Below are positions 48,032 to 56,166 of a DNA stretch of 64,000 nucleotides, one piece after another. A program made the translations under genes and the position numbers. The stretch is from Stakelama sediminis (lineage in GTDB: Bacteria > Pseudomonadota > Alphaproteobacteria > Sphingomonadales > Sphingomonadaceae). Position 1 is the stretch's first letter. Every line of letters begins with the position of its first letter. Where the stretch lies: positions 62,001 through 126,000 of the forward strand of contig NZ_JACIJI010000006.1 of the NCBI RefSeq assembly GCF_014199335.1. Direction: 5' to 3'. A model generated the notes under the pieces. It was not told where the DNA came from and did not search any database. It saw only the letters and a program-made list of their open reading frames with translations.

Positions 48032-49315
48032 ATGGCGCAGGCAAAGCTGACGAAGCGCACGCTCGATGCCCTCACCGCACCCGAGACCGGTCAGACATTC
48101 GTATGGGATACCGAGATCAAGGGCTTCGGGGTCCGGATAGGCGCTGCCGGCACCAAGACCTTCGTCATCCAATATATGAACACCGAGGGCCGAATCCGCC
48201 GCGTTAAGCTGGGCCGCTTTGGCGTGCTGACGGTGGATCAAGCTCGCGATCTCGCGAAGATCAAACTCGGTGCGGTGGCATCCGGGGAAGACCCGGCCGA
48301 AGACGCGCGCCGCGCCCGCAACGAGATGAATGTCTCTGAGCTGTGCGAATGGTAGCTGACAGAGGCGCGCGCGGGCAGAATCCTTGGTCGCCGAAATCGG
48401 CCGATCAAGGAGTCATCGCTTGCGATGGATGAGAGCCGGATTCGGACCCATATCAACCCGCTGATCGGCAAGCGCATCGCCCGGCATCTGACGATTGCCG
48501 ATGTCGAGGCGATGCAGGACGATGTGGCGAAGGGAAAAACTGGAAAGCCTCGCACCGGCGAGCGCGGCGGCAAGGCGACCGGCGGTCGCGGAGTCGCTGC
48601 GCGCTGCCTGACCACGATCCAGGCGATCCTCGGGCATGCAAAGCACAAAGGCCTACTCGCCGAGCATCCGACCAAGGGCGCCAAGAAGCTCGCCGGAAAC
48701 AAGCGGACAAGACGCCTCAGCGTCGCTGAGATCGAGACGCTGGGCAAGGCGATGGTCTATGCGGAACAGCAAGGCGTCAGCCCGACCGGGATCGCTGTAA
48801 TCAGGCTGCTGCTTCTGACCGGCTATCGCCGCGAAGAAGGGCAAGCCATGCAGCGCGAATGGGTCAATCCGATGGGCGGGTTCGTCGCCTTCCCGGACAC
48901 CAAGACCGGCGAGCAAGTCCGGGCGATCGGGCCGGAAGCGATCAAGGTGATCGTGGCGCAACCCCAGATCGTCGGCAATCCCTATGTGTTTGCGGCAACG
49001 ACGGGCGATGGCCCCTTCACGGCTGTCAGCGCTTGCCTGCAGCGCGTTTGCGGGTATGCTGGGATCAAGGGTGTCACGCCCCACGTGCTGCGGCACACCT
49101 TTGCCAGCATCGCTGCCGAGCTCGGCTTCTCCGAACTGACGATCCGCGCAATGCTCGGACATGCCTCGCAGAATGTGACGCAGGATTACATTCACGTCGA
49201 TGAAGCGTTGAAGCTAGCGGTACGACGCACGTCCGACGAGATCACCAAGCTGCTCGCCCAGGGCGCCGCCAAGCTCGACCGCCTTCGCCTTGTGGCTGAC
49301 AGCGATGAAGGGTAG
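48032..49315 (+). pseudogene. Tyrosine integrase (P4/DUF4102 type), interrupted by amber codon
   Basis: The reading frame would encode a 427-codon integrase but has TAG at 48353-48355, after residue 107. The frame is otherwise unbroken on both sides, and the position aligns with Tyr in the intact integrase of island B (CDWYLTEA versus CEW-stop-LTEA), so one base change explains it. The N-terminal part is the arm-binding DUF4102 domain. The C-terminal part retains the catalytic set: Arg in TGYRREE, HVLRHTF, LGHAS and the Tyr of DYIHVDE. An ATG at 48425 could yield a domain lacking arm binding. Confidence 0.9.
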
Positions 49316-49353
49316 ACAAATGGTAACATATACGTTACTTTAAAGGCTGTGAG

Positions 49354-49692
49354 TTGATCGTACAGGAGTATATCCGCAAGGATGGGTCCTGTCCGTTCCG
49401 ATCCTGGTTCAATGATCTCGATTCTCAGGCCGGGGCCAAGGTTGCGACGGCGATTGTCAGGCTGGAACTGGACAATCTGTCGAACGTCAAATGGATCGGC
49501 GCCGGGCTCGGAGAATATCGGATCAATTGGGGACCGGGCTATCGGCTCTATCTGGCGCAGGACGGGAATGAACTGATCATCCTGTTCGTCGGCGGAACGA
49601 AGAAGCGGCAGCAGGCCGATATCAACGAGGCTGCTGCATTATTGAGCGAGTATAAAGGCCGCAAGGCGACTGCAAAGAAGGCCAGGAAATAG
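49354..49692 (+). CDS. RelE/HigB-like toxin (addiction module killer family)
   Basis: A 112-residue protein of the RelE/HigB superfamily (TIGR02683-type). The pattern FRSWFNDLDSQAGAKVATAIVRLE, then GLGEYRINWGPGYRLYLAQDG and LIILFVGGTKKRQQADI is characteristic; the basic ends would cut mRNA on the ribosome. It starts with TTG at 49354. The antitoxin gene follows 4 bp later, toxin-first as usual for the HigBA group. It probably stabilises island A. Confidence 0.88.
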   Translation: MIVQEYIRKDGSCPFRSWFNDLDSQAGAKVATAIVRLELDNLSNVKWIGAGLGEYRINWGPGYRLYLAQDGNELIILFVGGTKKRQQADINEAAALLSEYKGRKATAKKARK

Positions 49693-49696
49693 CGAC

Positions 49697-50020
49697 ATGG
49701 TGCTGACACGGGATTTCAAGGAAACGGTAAAGGAGCGCGCAGCGCGCGATCCCACTTTCGCCAAGGCCATGCTCGACGAAGCTGCGACGGCCTTCCTCAA
49801 CGGCGAACCGCATGTCGCCCGGTTGATCCTACGTGACCTAGTGAACGCATCGGTCGGTTTTGAAGCGCTGGCCGCCGAGACCAACCGGCCAAGCAAGAGC
49901 CTGCACCGGATGCTGTCGGAAAAGGGCAACCCGAGTATGGACAATCTCGCGGCCATTTTTGGAGCAGTGCGCAAGTGCCTTGGCGTTGCGATCGAGGCAC
50001 ATGCGGTGGAGGCTGCCTGA
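49697..50020 (+). CDS. HigA-like HTH antitoxin
   Basis: A 107-residue antitoxin partner of the preceding RelE-like toxin. The N-terminal part (TRDFKETVKERAARDPTFAKAML) would wrap the toxin. The C-terminal Cro/C1-type HTH reads VGFEALAAETNRPSKSLHRMLSEKG and would repress the operon. The ATG lies 4 bp after the toxin stop. Confidence 0.87.
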   Translation: MVLTRDFKETVKERAARDPTFAKAMLDEAATAFLNGEPHVARLILRDLVNASVGFEALAAETNRPSKSLHRMLSEKGNPSMDNLAAIFGAVRKCLGVAIEAHAVEAA

Positions 50021-50078
50021 CCCAGGCGCCAGCGGCCCCAGAAAATCGGCTATCAGAAAGCCACCGCCCTGATAAGTA

Positions 50079-50431
50079 TCATCGCCCTCGTTGCCAAGCG
50101 ACTGACTTTGCTTCGAGCCGGCGCGACGGGTGTCGGCCGATAACCTGTTCCCGACGGGGCAACCGCTCGGCATCAAGAGCTATTCCCAGCTCGTCCTTGC
50201 GGGGGTCGACGAGGTCGGCCAGGCGGTCGATGAGGCCGAACACCACCAGAATATCGCTCAGCGTACCGACGCCGACGCCGGGATCCCCTTCTCCAGGCGC
50301 GCTATGGCGCTTGGCGGCGTGCCCGCGCGCACGGCCAGATCGGCAACGGAAATGCCTCTGCGCAAACGTGCGCTGCGCAGATCCCTGCCAAGCCGCCTAA
50401 GGGCCCTGCCTGATTTGGGCGAGCCCATCAC
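50079..50431 (-). pseudogene. HipB-like XRE regulator, frameshifted
   Basis: Two minus-strand frames join into one HipB-like protein. From a GTG at 50431 (or ATG 50428): GRDLRSARLRRGISVADLAVRAG, SAIARLEKG. After a single-base deletion in the run AAGGGGATC the next frame continues DPGVGVGTLSDILVVFGL, DRLADLVDPRKDELGIALD, then RLPRREQ to the stop at 50079. This layout matches HipB-type antitoxins that precede hipA, but no hipA follows. It is a decayed orphan remnant. A genuine sequencing error in the G-run is the alternative. Confidence 0.75.
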
Positions 50432-50438
50432 AATCATC

Positions 50439-50477
50439 CATATATGACACGAAATAGCTCTCTATTGTTCATATATG
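50439..50477. promoter_or_regulatory. Paired palindromes upstream of the hipB remnant
   Basis: CATATATG occurs at 50439-50446 and again at 50470-50477, centres 31 bp (three helical turns) apart, each flanked by related bases (TCATC/TGATG). The pair lies immediately upstream of the regulator's start and looks like its former operator. Confidence 0.5.
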
Positions 50478-50701
50478 ATGAGTTATCCTTTCAATCAAGC
50501 GAAGCAGTCTTCAGCTTGTCCTATCCAATCAATGGACATGAATTTCAAACGCTTTCTGGGCTAACCTAACCTAGAGCGCAGTTGATCGCAGCAAGCGCAT
50601 CGACAAGTTACGCGCGTCATCGCTTCCCGCGCAATGTTCTTGAAATCTTTGCATCGAATACCATCAAGTCAAAGAAGTTACTTTATCCGGCACTTTTGCT
50701 T

Positions 50702-50720
50702 GCCCGCTTTTTGAGCGGGC
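50702..50720 (-). terminator. Weak hairpin after the AraC-type gene
   Basis: Arms GCCCGCT and AGCGGGC around a 5-base loop form a stable 7-bp hairpin 20 bp beyond the stop of the minus-strand araC-type gene. No real T-run follows on the minus strand (AAGCAAAAG), so termination strength is doubtful. Confidence 0.4.
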
Positions 50721-50739
50721 TACCCGTTTTGTCAGCCCC

Positions 50740-51633
50740 TCAAGCGAAGCGTCGTGGCGAACAGCCCATCGCCTTTTTGAAGGCGGTGCTGAACGACGCT
50801 TCCGACGAATAGCCGACCGAATAGGCGATCTCTGCCACGCGCTGCTGCGAATGGCGCAACGCGTCGGCTGCAAGCTCCATGCGCCAGCGCGTCACGAATG
50901 ACATTGGCGGCATCCCGACGATCGCCTGGAAGCGAACCGCGAAGGCCGTGCGTGACATGCCTGCGGCTGCCGCCATGGTTCGCACGCTCCAGCGCTCGGC
51001 GGGAGCCGACTGGACAGCCGCGATTGCCGCGCCGACTCGTGGATCGGCCAGGCCGGTCAGCCAGCCTTTCGGTCCTCCACCGCTGTCTGCGAGATGCCGT
51101 CGCAGCGCTTCGACCAGGATCAGGTGCGCCAGATGCTCCACCGTCAGGTCACCACCTGGGCGCGGGTTGCGCAGTTCGGCCATGATGCGGTCGAGCGACC
51201 AGCGCAGCGTCGCGCGCGCATCGTCCTCGCGGATGTGGACGATCGGCGGCAGACAGGTCAGCACCATGCCGGCGTCGCGCCGGTCAAAGCCGAAATGGCC
51301 GGCATAAAGGAAGCAGTCGCCGCCCCCATTGTAAGTAGCGACGCCGCCGTTCGGGCGTCCTGCGAACAGCTGGTCCGCATCGATCGCTGGAAGTGCAGGA
51401 TCGCTGGCGAGGCGAAAGGCGCGACCGCTCGGCAGGATTACGCAATCGCCGGCGACGAGGCGTACCGGTGCTGCTTCGTCGAGCACCAGCCAGCAACCGC
51501 CGTCGAGCACCGCATAGCAGAACAGGCCGTCATGCGCAGCGACGCGTACCGCAATCTGGCCGCCGACGTCGGCAGCGCCCGTTTTCAGGTAACGCGGTCG
51601 CAGCAGCGCAAGCGCGTGGGAGAGTGGGTCCAT
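50740..51633 (-). CDS. AraC family transcriptional regulator (cupin N-terminal)
   Basis: Regulator of 297 residues. The N-terminal Cupin_6-type ligand domain (DGGCWLVLDEAAPVRLVAGDCVILPSG-like strands, cited here as LVAGDCVILPSG) is followed by two C-terminal HTH motifs: WSVRTMAAAAGMSRTAFAVRF and RVAEIAYSVGYSSEASFSTAF. It is divergent from an alcohol-dehydrogenase-like gene, with 100 bp between starts, and probably controls it. Effector unknown. Confidence 0.9.
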   Translation of the reverse strand: MDPLSHALALLRPRYLKTGAADVGGQIAVRVAAHDGLFCYAVLDGGCWLVLDEAAPVRLVAGDCVILPSGRAFRLASDPALPAIDADQLFAGRPNGGVATYNGGGDCFLYAGHFGFDRRDAGMVLTCLPPIVHIREDDARATLRWSLDRIMAELRNPRPGGDLTVEHLAHLILVEALRRHLADSGGGPKGWLTGLADPRVGAAIAAVQSAPAERWSVRTMAAAAGMSRTAFAVRFQAIVGMPPMSFVTRWRMELAADALRHSQQRVAEIAYSVGYSSEASFSTAFKKAMGCSPRRFA

Positions 51634-51733
51634 GATTCTGAACGATCGCGAAAGTTTCTAGCGCCCGTGAGTATAGATGGTTCTGATAGGCAGCGCTAGG
51701 TCAGCGGCAATAGCAACCGAGCGGGATGTGACG

Positions 51734-52852
51734 ATGCCAACCAACCAAGCCATGTGGCTGCCGGCCAAGGGCGCGCGCCTGCAACTGGCCGCAGCACCTA
51801 TGCCGATTGCAGGGCCAGGCCAGATCGTCGTGCGCGCGGCCGCCATAGCGATCAATCCGGTGGACTGGATCGTGCAGCGCATGGGAGGCCTTGGCTTTCC
51901 CTGGCTGCGCTACCCGATGGTGCTCGGCTGGGACGTTGTCGGCGAGGTGACGGCCATCGGCGAGGACGTCACACAGATCGCGGTCGGCGACCGCGTGGTG
52001 GGCCTGGCGGTGGGCCAGGACAAGGCAGTCAACGATTCGGCCGAAGGCGGCTTCCAGCATTACGTCCGGCTGCGCGAGAGCATGACTGCACCGATCCCGC
52101 CGACGCTATCGTGGGAGCAGGCCGCCGTTCTGCCGCTCGGCATCGCGACCGCCGCTTGTGCGCTGTTCCAGAAGCAGCATCTCGCGTTAGCGCACCCCTC
52201 CGCCCCACCATCGCCGATCGGCAAGACAGTGCTGATTTGGGGCGCATCGACCAGCGTGGGCAGCAACGCGGTTCAGCTTGCCGTGGCTGCGGGCTATGAG
52301 GTGATCGCAACCGCATCGCCGCGCAATCACGCCTTTGTGCAGCAGCTCGGCGCGGAAGCGGTGTATGATTACCGCAGCCCAACCGTTGTCCGCGATCTCG
52401 TCGAGGCGATGAACGGGCGAGAACTTGCCGGCGCGGTGGCGATCGGGGCCGGCTCGGCACTGCCATGCGTCGCCGTCGCTGGTGGTTGCGCAGGCGACAA
52501 GGCGGTGGCGATGGTGAGCCCGCCGGTGTCGTTCGACCAGGCACCCCTTAGCAAGGGTCGGACCACCTACCTCCTCAGGACGATGCCGCGCGTCGTCGTT
52601 GGCATGCTGGCGACCATCCTGCGTGCCCGCGGGCGGGGCGTTCGCACCGGGTTCGTCAACGGCGTAACGCTGCTGCATGATGAAGTCGGCCCCATGATCT
52701 TCAACGAGTTCCTGCCGGCCGCGCTGACCTCGGGGCGACTCAGGCCAGCGCCAAACCCTCAGATCGCGGGCCATGGCCTTTCCGCCATCCCCGACGCGCT
52801 AGATCGGCAGCGGCGAGGTGTATCCAACGGCAAGATCGTTGTGACGCTTTGA
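51734..52852 (+). CDS. Zinc-type alcohol dehydrogenase-like (MDR) oxidoreductase
   Basis: Medium-chain reductase of 372 residues, similar to fungal-type zinc-binding oxidoreductases and quinone reductases. GroES-like part: AAIAINPVDWIVQRM, YPMVLGWDVVGEVTAIG. Rossmann part: VLIWGASTSVGSNAVQLAV, with a basic NADP-favouring stretch after it. The structural zinc Cys cluster is not evident, so it may be zinc-free. The ATG at 51734 is chosen over an earlier one that reads into the promoter. Confidence 0.85.
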   Translation: MPTNQAMWLPAKGARLQLAAAPMPIAGPGQIVVRAAAIAINPVDWIVQRMGGLGFPWLRYPMVLGWDVVGEVTAIGEDVTQIAVGDRVVGLAVGQDKAVNDSAEGGFQHYVRLRESMTAPIPPTLSWEQAAVLPLGIATAACALFQKQHLALAHPSAPPSPIGKTVLIWGASTSVGSNAVQLAVAAGYEVIATASPRNHAFVQQLGAEAVYDYRSPTVVRDLVEAMNGRELAGAVAIGAGSALPCVAVAGGCAGDKAVAMVSPPVSFDQAPLSKGRTTYLLRTMPRVVVGMLATILRARGRGVRTGFVNGVTLLHDEVGPMIFNEFLPAALTSGRLRPAPNPQIAGHGLSAIPDALDRQRRGVSNGKIVVTL

Positions 52853-53045
52853 TCAACCGGCCGTTTGCGTAGCGCCTCATCCTGCCGAACAGACCTGCTT
52901 GGTTGGATTGTGTTGAAAAACTCGAGCTTGCGGTTGCGTGGTTATCGTTTTCCCATGCCGGATTCGTGAGATTGCAGTCCAGAAAGCATCGATGATTCCA
53001 CTTTCACGCTACGAGCTTCCGGCGGACCTTCGCGGGGGTGTCCGC

Positions 53046-53444
53046 CTATCGCGACTGGAAGCGTGCCTTCGCCGCTTCCGTGAAAGGGGTGAAGACGCTG
53101 ACCGGCGAACCTTCGGGATCGCGAACCTGAAAGGTGCGGTTGCCCCATGGGAGCAGCTTGGGTTCATGCACCAGCTCGCCCGTGCCTTTCACACGATCAA
53201 AGACGACATCGACATCCTCAACCATAAACTCCAGAATGGCAGTTCGGTTTGCGCCGGGCTGCGCGCTTCCTTCAGCGAACACCGTCACCGTTTCCGCGCT
53301 GCCGATTGCAAGCGTCGCGCCCGCAGTGACAATTTCGGCAAATTGCGGCGCGAGCCAGTCGGCGGTCTGTCCGGTGACCAGTTCATAGAAGCCGACCATA
53401 GCGTTGATGTCCGCAGCGATCAGGCGGACGGAAGCGAATTTCAT
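53046..53444 (-). CDS. VOC (glyoxalase-fold) family protein
   Basis: A 132-residue protein with the paired beta-alpha-beta-beta-beta modules of the vicinal oxygen chelate fold: MKFASVRLIAADINAMVGFYELVTG, then FMVEDVDVVFDRVKG and FQVRDPEGSPVSVFTP. Metal ligands are not complete (no clear first-strand His), so it could be a binding rather than catalytic member, for instance a resistance protein. Divergent from a YafY-type regulator with a strong palindrome between. Confidence 0.85.
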   Translation of the reverse strand: MKFASVRLIAADINAMVGFYELVTGQTADWLAPQFAEIVTAGATLAIGSAETVTVFAEGSAQPGANRTAILEFMVEDVDVVFDRVKGTGELVHEPKLLPWGNRTFQVRDPEGSPVSVFTPFTEAAKARFQSR

Positions 53445-53495
53445 GAATATGTCCTGCGCAGGAGGGGTTGAACGTGGAGGCCGTATAGCGCAGCA

Positions 53496-53519
53496 CTGCT
53501 GACACCGTGGTGTCAGCAG
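53496..53519. promoter_or_regulatory. Palindromic operator between VOC and YafY genes
   Basis: Perfect inverted repeat with 11-bp arms (CTGCTGACACC and GGTGTCAGCAG) and a 2-bp spacer, 52 bp upstream of the VOC start and 13 bp before the regulator's GTG. Such a long perfect match by chance is very unlikely. It is the natural binding site for the adjacent WYL-domain regulator. Confidence 0.85.
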
Positions 53520-53532
53520 GAGTCACCAGCCC

Positions 53533-54231
53533 GTGCGCAGAGCCGACCGCCTCTTTCAGATTATCCAGATCATGCGCCGATCGACGCGTCCGGTGACCGG
53601 TGCTGCTCTGGCTGCCGAGTTGGAGGTTTCGACGCGAACCGTGTACCGCGATGTCGCGGACCTCGTCGCGCAGCGCGTGCCAATCACGGGGGAAGCCGGT
53701 TTGGGCTATGTGCTGGCGGCCGAATACGACATGCCTCCACTCATGCTCACGCAGGTGGAACTGGAAGCCATTGTTCTGGGTGCGCAATGGGTTGCCCAGC
53801 GCGGTGACGTCATCCTGTCGCCCGCTGCGACGGATGTTCTGGCAAAGATCGCAACGGCCATTCCTGCGCGGCTCCAGCCATTCGTCACGGCACCGAGTAC
53901 CGCCGCGCTGCCGCGCCTCGAACCGGTAATTGAGGCGGTGGACCCGGCAACATTCAGAGATGCGATCCGCTCGCGACGGAAACTGTGCCTCATCTACTGC
54001 GCCGAAAACGGTGACAAGACCGAGCGGACGATCTGGCCGGTCGTTCTCGGTTATTCTGAGGCCACGCGCGTGCTGATTGGATGGTGCGAAGCGCGGCAGG
54101 GATTTCGGCATTTCCGCACCGATCGAATGATGGCTGCCGAAGTCCTGGATCAGCCCATCCCGCAATCAAGGGCCGAACTGCATCGCAATTGGCAGGCATG
54201 GCGAACCGCCGAGCTTGCCGGGAGGAAGTAG
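53533..54231 (+). CDS. YafY-type HTH/WYL-domain transcriptional regulator
   Basis: Regulator of 232 residues. N-terminal HTH_11: RRADRLFQIIQIMRRSTRPVTG, then LEVSTRTVYRDVADLVAQ. The C-terminal WYL domain (RSRRKLCLIYCAENGDKTERTI-like, with WPVVLGYSEATRVLIGWCEAR) would sense a ligand or nucleic acid. GTG start at 53533. It is divergent from the VOC gene; the 24-bp palindrome between them is probably its operator. Confidence 0.9.
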   Translation: MRRADRLFQIIQIMRRSTRPVTGAALAAELEVSTRTVYRDVADLVAQRVPITGEAGLGYVLAAEYDMPPLMLTQVELEAIVLGAQWVAQRGDVILSPAATDVLAKIATAIPARLQPFVTAPSTAALPRLEPVIEAVDPATFRDAIRSRRKLCLIYCAENGDKTERTIWPVVLGYSEATRVLIGWCEARQGFRHFRTDRMMAAEVLDQPIPQSRAELHRNWQAWRTAELAGRK

Positions 54232-54386
54232 AAAGCTGTCCCGCGCTATCATCATTGTCGAGACGGCAGCTATCGGTAGCTTGGACCCGGTACCCGCCTG
54301 ACCGCTTTCCACCCAGTCGATGACGAACTGGCCGACCAATCTAGCGGCCTAAACTGGTCGTTCGATGATCGGTAGATTGAAAGACG

Positions 54387-54851
54387 CTATGCCGGAGCGG
54401 GTGTTTCGAGCTTGATGCGCAGTGCCGCCAGGACGCGCTGTGCTGCCCGGATATCCTCGGCAGGCAGTCCCTCCGCCAATGCCTCGACAAGCGGATTATA
54501 GAGGCTGATCGCGGCCTCGTAGGTCTGCTGCCCCTTGGGGGTAAGGACAACAAGCTGTGCCCGCTTGTGATGCGGGTTGAGCTCGAACGACACTAGTCCT
54601 TCTTTCTCAAGGTCGTTCACGATCCGCTGCACGTTCTGCCGGTTCGCCCCGAGATCGCGCGCCAGCCAGGCCACCGGCTGAGGCCGGTCGGCCTGAACGA
54701 TCGCACCCAGGATCTGCCAGCGGGCGCTCGTGAGGCCGAGCGGCGACACGATGCGGTCGCCCCATGCGAGGGTGGCATTGTTGGTCCCGAACATGGTCAG
54801 GATCAGTTCGGTCAACGCTTCTGCTTTCGACTGTCCGCTCGAACGCGGCAT
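54387..54851 (-). CDS. MarR family transcriptional regulator
   Basis: Winged-helix regulator of 154 residues. The core GLTSARWQILGAIVQADRP, the recognition helix VAWLARDLGANRQNVQRIVND and the wing LVSFELNPHHKRAQLVVLT are typical of MarR. It is divergent from a small membrane-protein gene; a palindrome between the two start codons is the likely operator. Confidence 0.9.
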   Translation of the reverse strand: MPRSSGQSKAEALTELILTMFGTNNATLAWGDRIVSPLGLTSARWQILGAIVQADRPQPVAWLARDLGANRQNVQRIVNDLEKEGLVSFELNPHHKRAQLVVLTPKGQQTYEAAISLYNPLVEALAEGLPAEDIRAAQRVLAALRIKLETPAPA

Positions 54852-54870
54852 ATGGCACCTTCTATTTATA

Positions 54871-54888
54871 TTGACATCATCATGTCAA
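54871..54888. promoter_or_regulatory. MarR operator candidate
   Basis: Inverted repeat with arms TTGACAT and ATGTCAA around CATC, 20 bp upstream of the marR ATG and 43 bp upstream of the membrane-protein ATG. The TTGACA could also serve as a -35 element, so binding here would block transcription. Confidence 0.7.
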
Positions 54889-54931
54889 ATATGCTTCATG
54901 GTTTCAATATCACGACCAAGGACGCGTGACC

Positions 54932-55390
54932 ATGAAAAAGCTGATTCATCCCATAGCGGGCGCGATCGCGCTGCTGACGATAGCGACCTTCTGGCTTTCG
55001 ACGGCGCTCAGCGAAGCGGCCGGTTCGAAGGAGGCGATCGTGGCCGTCAAGACGGCGATCCCGTGGGGCTTCCTCCTGCTCGTGCCCGCTCTTGCCGCTA
55101 CGGGCGGAACGGGTTTTTCCCTGGCAAGGGGGCGGAAGGTGGGACTGGTCGCCGCCAAGCTGAAGCGCATGCCGTTCATCGCCGCCAACGGATTGCTGGT
55201 GCTCATCCCATGCGCGCTGTTCCTCGCCTCGAAGGCCAAAGCGGGGGAGTTCGATATGGCGTTCTACGGGGTGCAGGCGCTCGAACTGATCGCGGGTGCG
55301 GTAAACCTGATCCTCCTCTGCCTTAACATGCGCGACGGGTTGAGAATGACCGGGCGGTTGAAAGTCCGGACAACAAGCGCGCAGCGGTGA
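54932..55390 (+). CDS. Small four-helix integral membrane protein
   Basis: A 152-residue protein with four hydrophobic helices, at about residues 8-24, 44-62, 82-101 and 110-135. The loop between helices 2 and 3 is basic (ARGRKVGLVAAKLKRM). I do not recognise a named family with certainty. Its pairing with a divergent MarR regulator suggests an inducible envelope or detoxification role. ATG at 54932 after AAGGA; a GTG two codons earlier is possible. Confidence 0.65.
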   Translation: MKKLIHPIAGAIALLTIATFWLSTALSEAAGSKEAIVAVKTAIPWGFLLLVPALAATGGTGFSLARGRKVGLVAAKLKRMPFIAANGLLVLIPCALFLASKAKAGEFDMAFYGVQALELIAGAVNLILLCLNMRDGLRMTGRLKVRTTSAQR

Positions 55391-55907
55391 ATTCTGCTTA
55401 TTTGCTTAAAGACGTCCTCGATCCTCCTCGGCCCATTTCCCATCAGGATCGTCGCGAAACCACCCGCTCTCGGCCTTCGGGCGGCGTGGTAATCCATTTT
55501 TGAACCTGCTGATCTCTTTGGCTCATTAACGGAGGGCAGCTTTCAACGACCTGATTGGGGTGTACGAACGTCTGCTAAGTTCGCGTTCTTTGCCACAGAT
55601 AAGAGGGCGCTCAAATCGGGTGCTGTCACTCGGTCGCACAATCACTAACGCGCGCGCTGTCTTCTCTTCACCGTCGATTGTCTCCAGCCGGCCGAGCCAT
55701 TGTCTACAACCGATGGGTTACCCGCACGTGGCGAAAAAGCGGTCGAGCGCCGCTAGGGATCGGGCGCAACCTTCGCCAACCAACGCTGTAAGGAACCCAT
55801 TCTTGGCTATTTTCTGGAGACATTATGGAGACAACAGGCATTGCCGAGAGCATTGTCTCCAACGACGAAGCGGCCCGGAGGCCGCTAATTCGCTGATTTT
55901 CTTAGGA
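55391..55907. other. Right end of island A, no gene seen
   Basis: No credible gene in these 517 bp. A GC-rich hairpin (arms AGCGGCC and GGCCGCT) is at 55869-55886 just before attachment repeat 2. Long frames here have no family features and run into the tRNA fragment. Probably decayed island-end DNA. Confidence 0.5.
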
Positions 55908-55956
55908 AAACTGGAGCGGGCGAAGGGATTCGAACCCTCGACCCCAACCTTGGCAA
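55908..55956 (-). repeat. attachment-site repeat 2, tRNA-Gly(GCC) 3' fragment
   Basis: Identical over 49 bp to repeat 1 at 47801-47849. It too carries only the anticodon loop, T arm and acceptor 3' strand of tRNA-Gly(GCC) on the minus strand. The sequence after TTGGCAA is GGCCATTTC, unrelated to a tRNA. It separates island A from island B and lies 210 bp before the second integrase. Confidence 0.93.
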
Positions 55957-56166
55957 GGCCATTTCGGCGCGTTTCCGATCATACTCGGCACTGCGAAGAG
56001 ATGCGAATAATACCTTATTTATAACGGCTTGTGTGATATTTGAGCATCGCATATATATCCGATTGCCGCCGATCAAACGATTTCAGGTGGATACTAATTG
56101 GATACGAGGCTTTAAGCTTGGGTACGAAACGTCGTTGCCCTAGACAGTCGGCCAAAGGAGTTTGCG

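Larger units (their letters stand above)
47801..55956. mobile_element. Integrated island A (tRNA-Gly), integrase inactivated
   Basis: An 8.1-kb region bounded by identical 49-bp tRNA-Gly direct repeats. It carries a broken tyrosine integrase, a toxin-antitoxin pair, a frameshifted HipB-like regulator, and three divergent regulator/target cassettes (AraC-ADH, VOC-YafY, MarR-membrane protein). No phage structural or conjugation genes are present. The integrase defect suggests the element is now fixed unless helped by the neighbour's integrase. Confidence 0.85.

Noticed and set aside
48425..49315. Separate 296-codon integrase gene starting at 48425
   Set aside because: It is in frame with the upstream 107-codon piece; the only break is one TAG, so it is the second half of one pseudogene.
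50130..50447. Plus-strand 105-codon frame
   Set aside because: It lies opposite the frameshifted HipB-like gene, whose minus-strand translation has clear HTH-family features; the plus frame has none.
55869..55886. GC-rich hairpin before attachment repeat 2
   Set aside because: No adjacent T-run and no upstream gene within 400 bp; not called as a terminator.
55560..56024. Plus-strand frame ending in AKGFEPSTPTLARPF
   Set aside because: This peptide string is a well-known artefact of reading across a tRNA T arm and acceptor; it covers attachment repeat 2.
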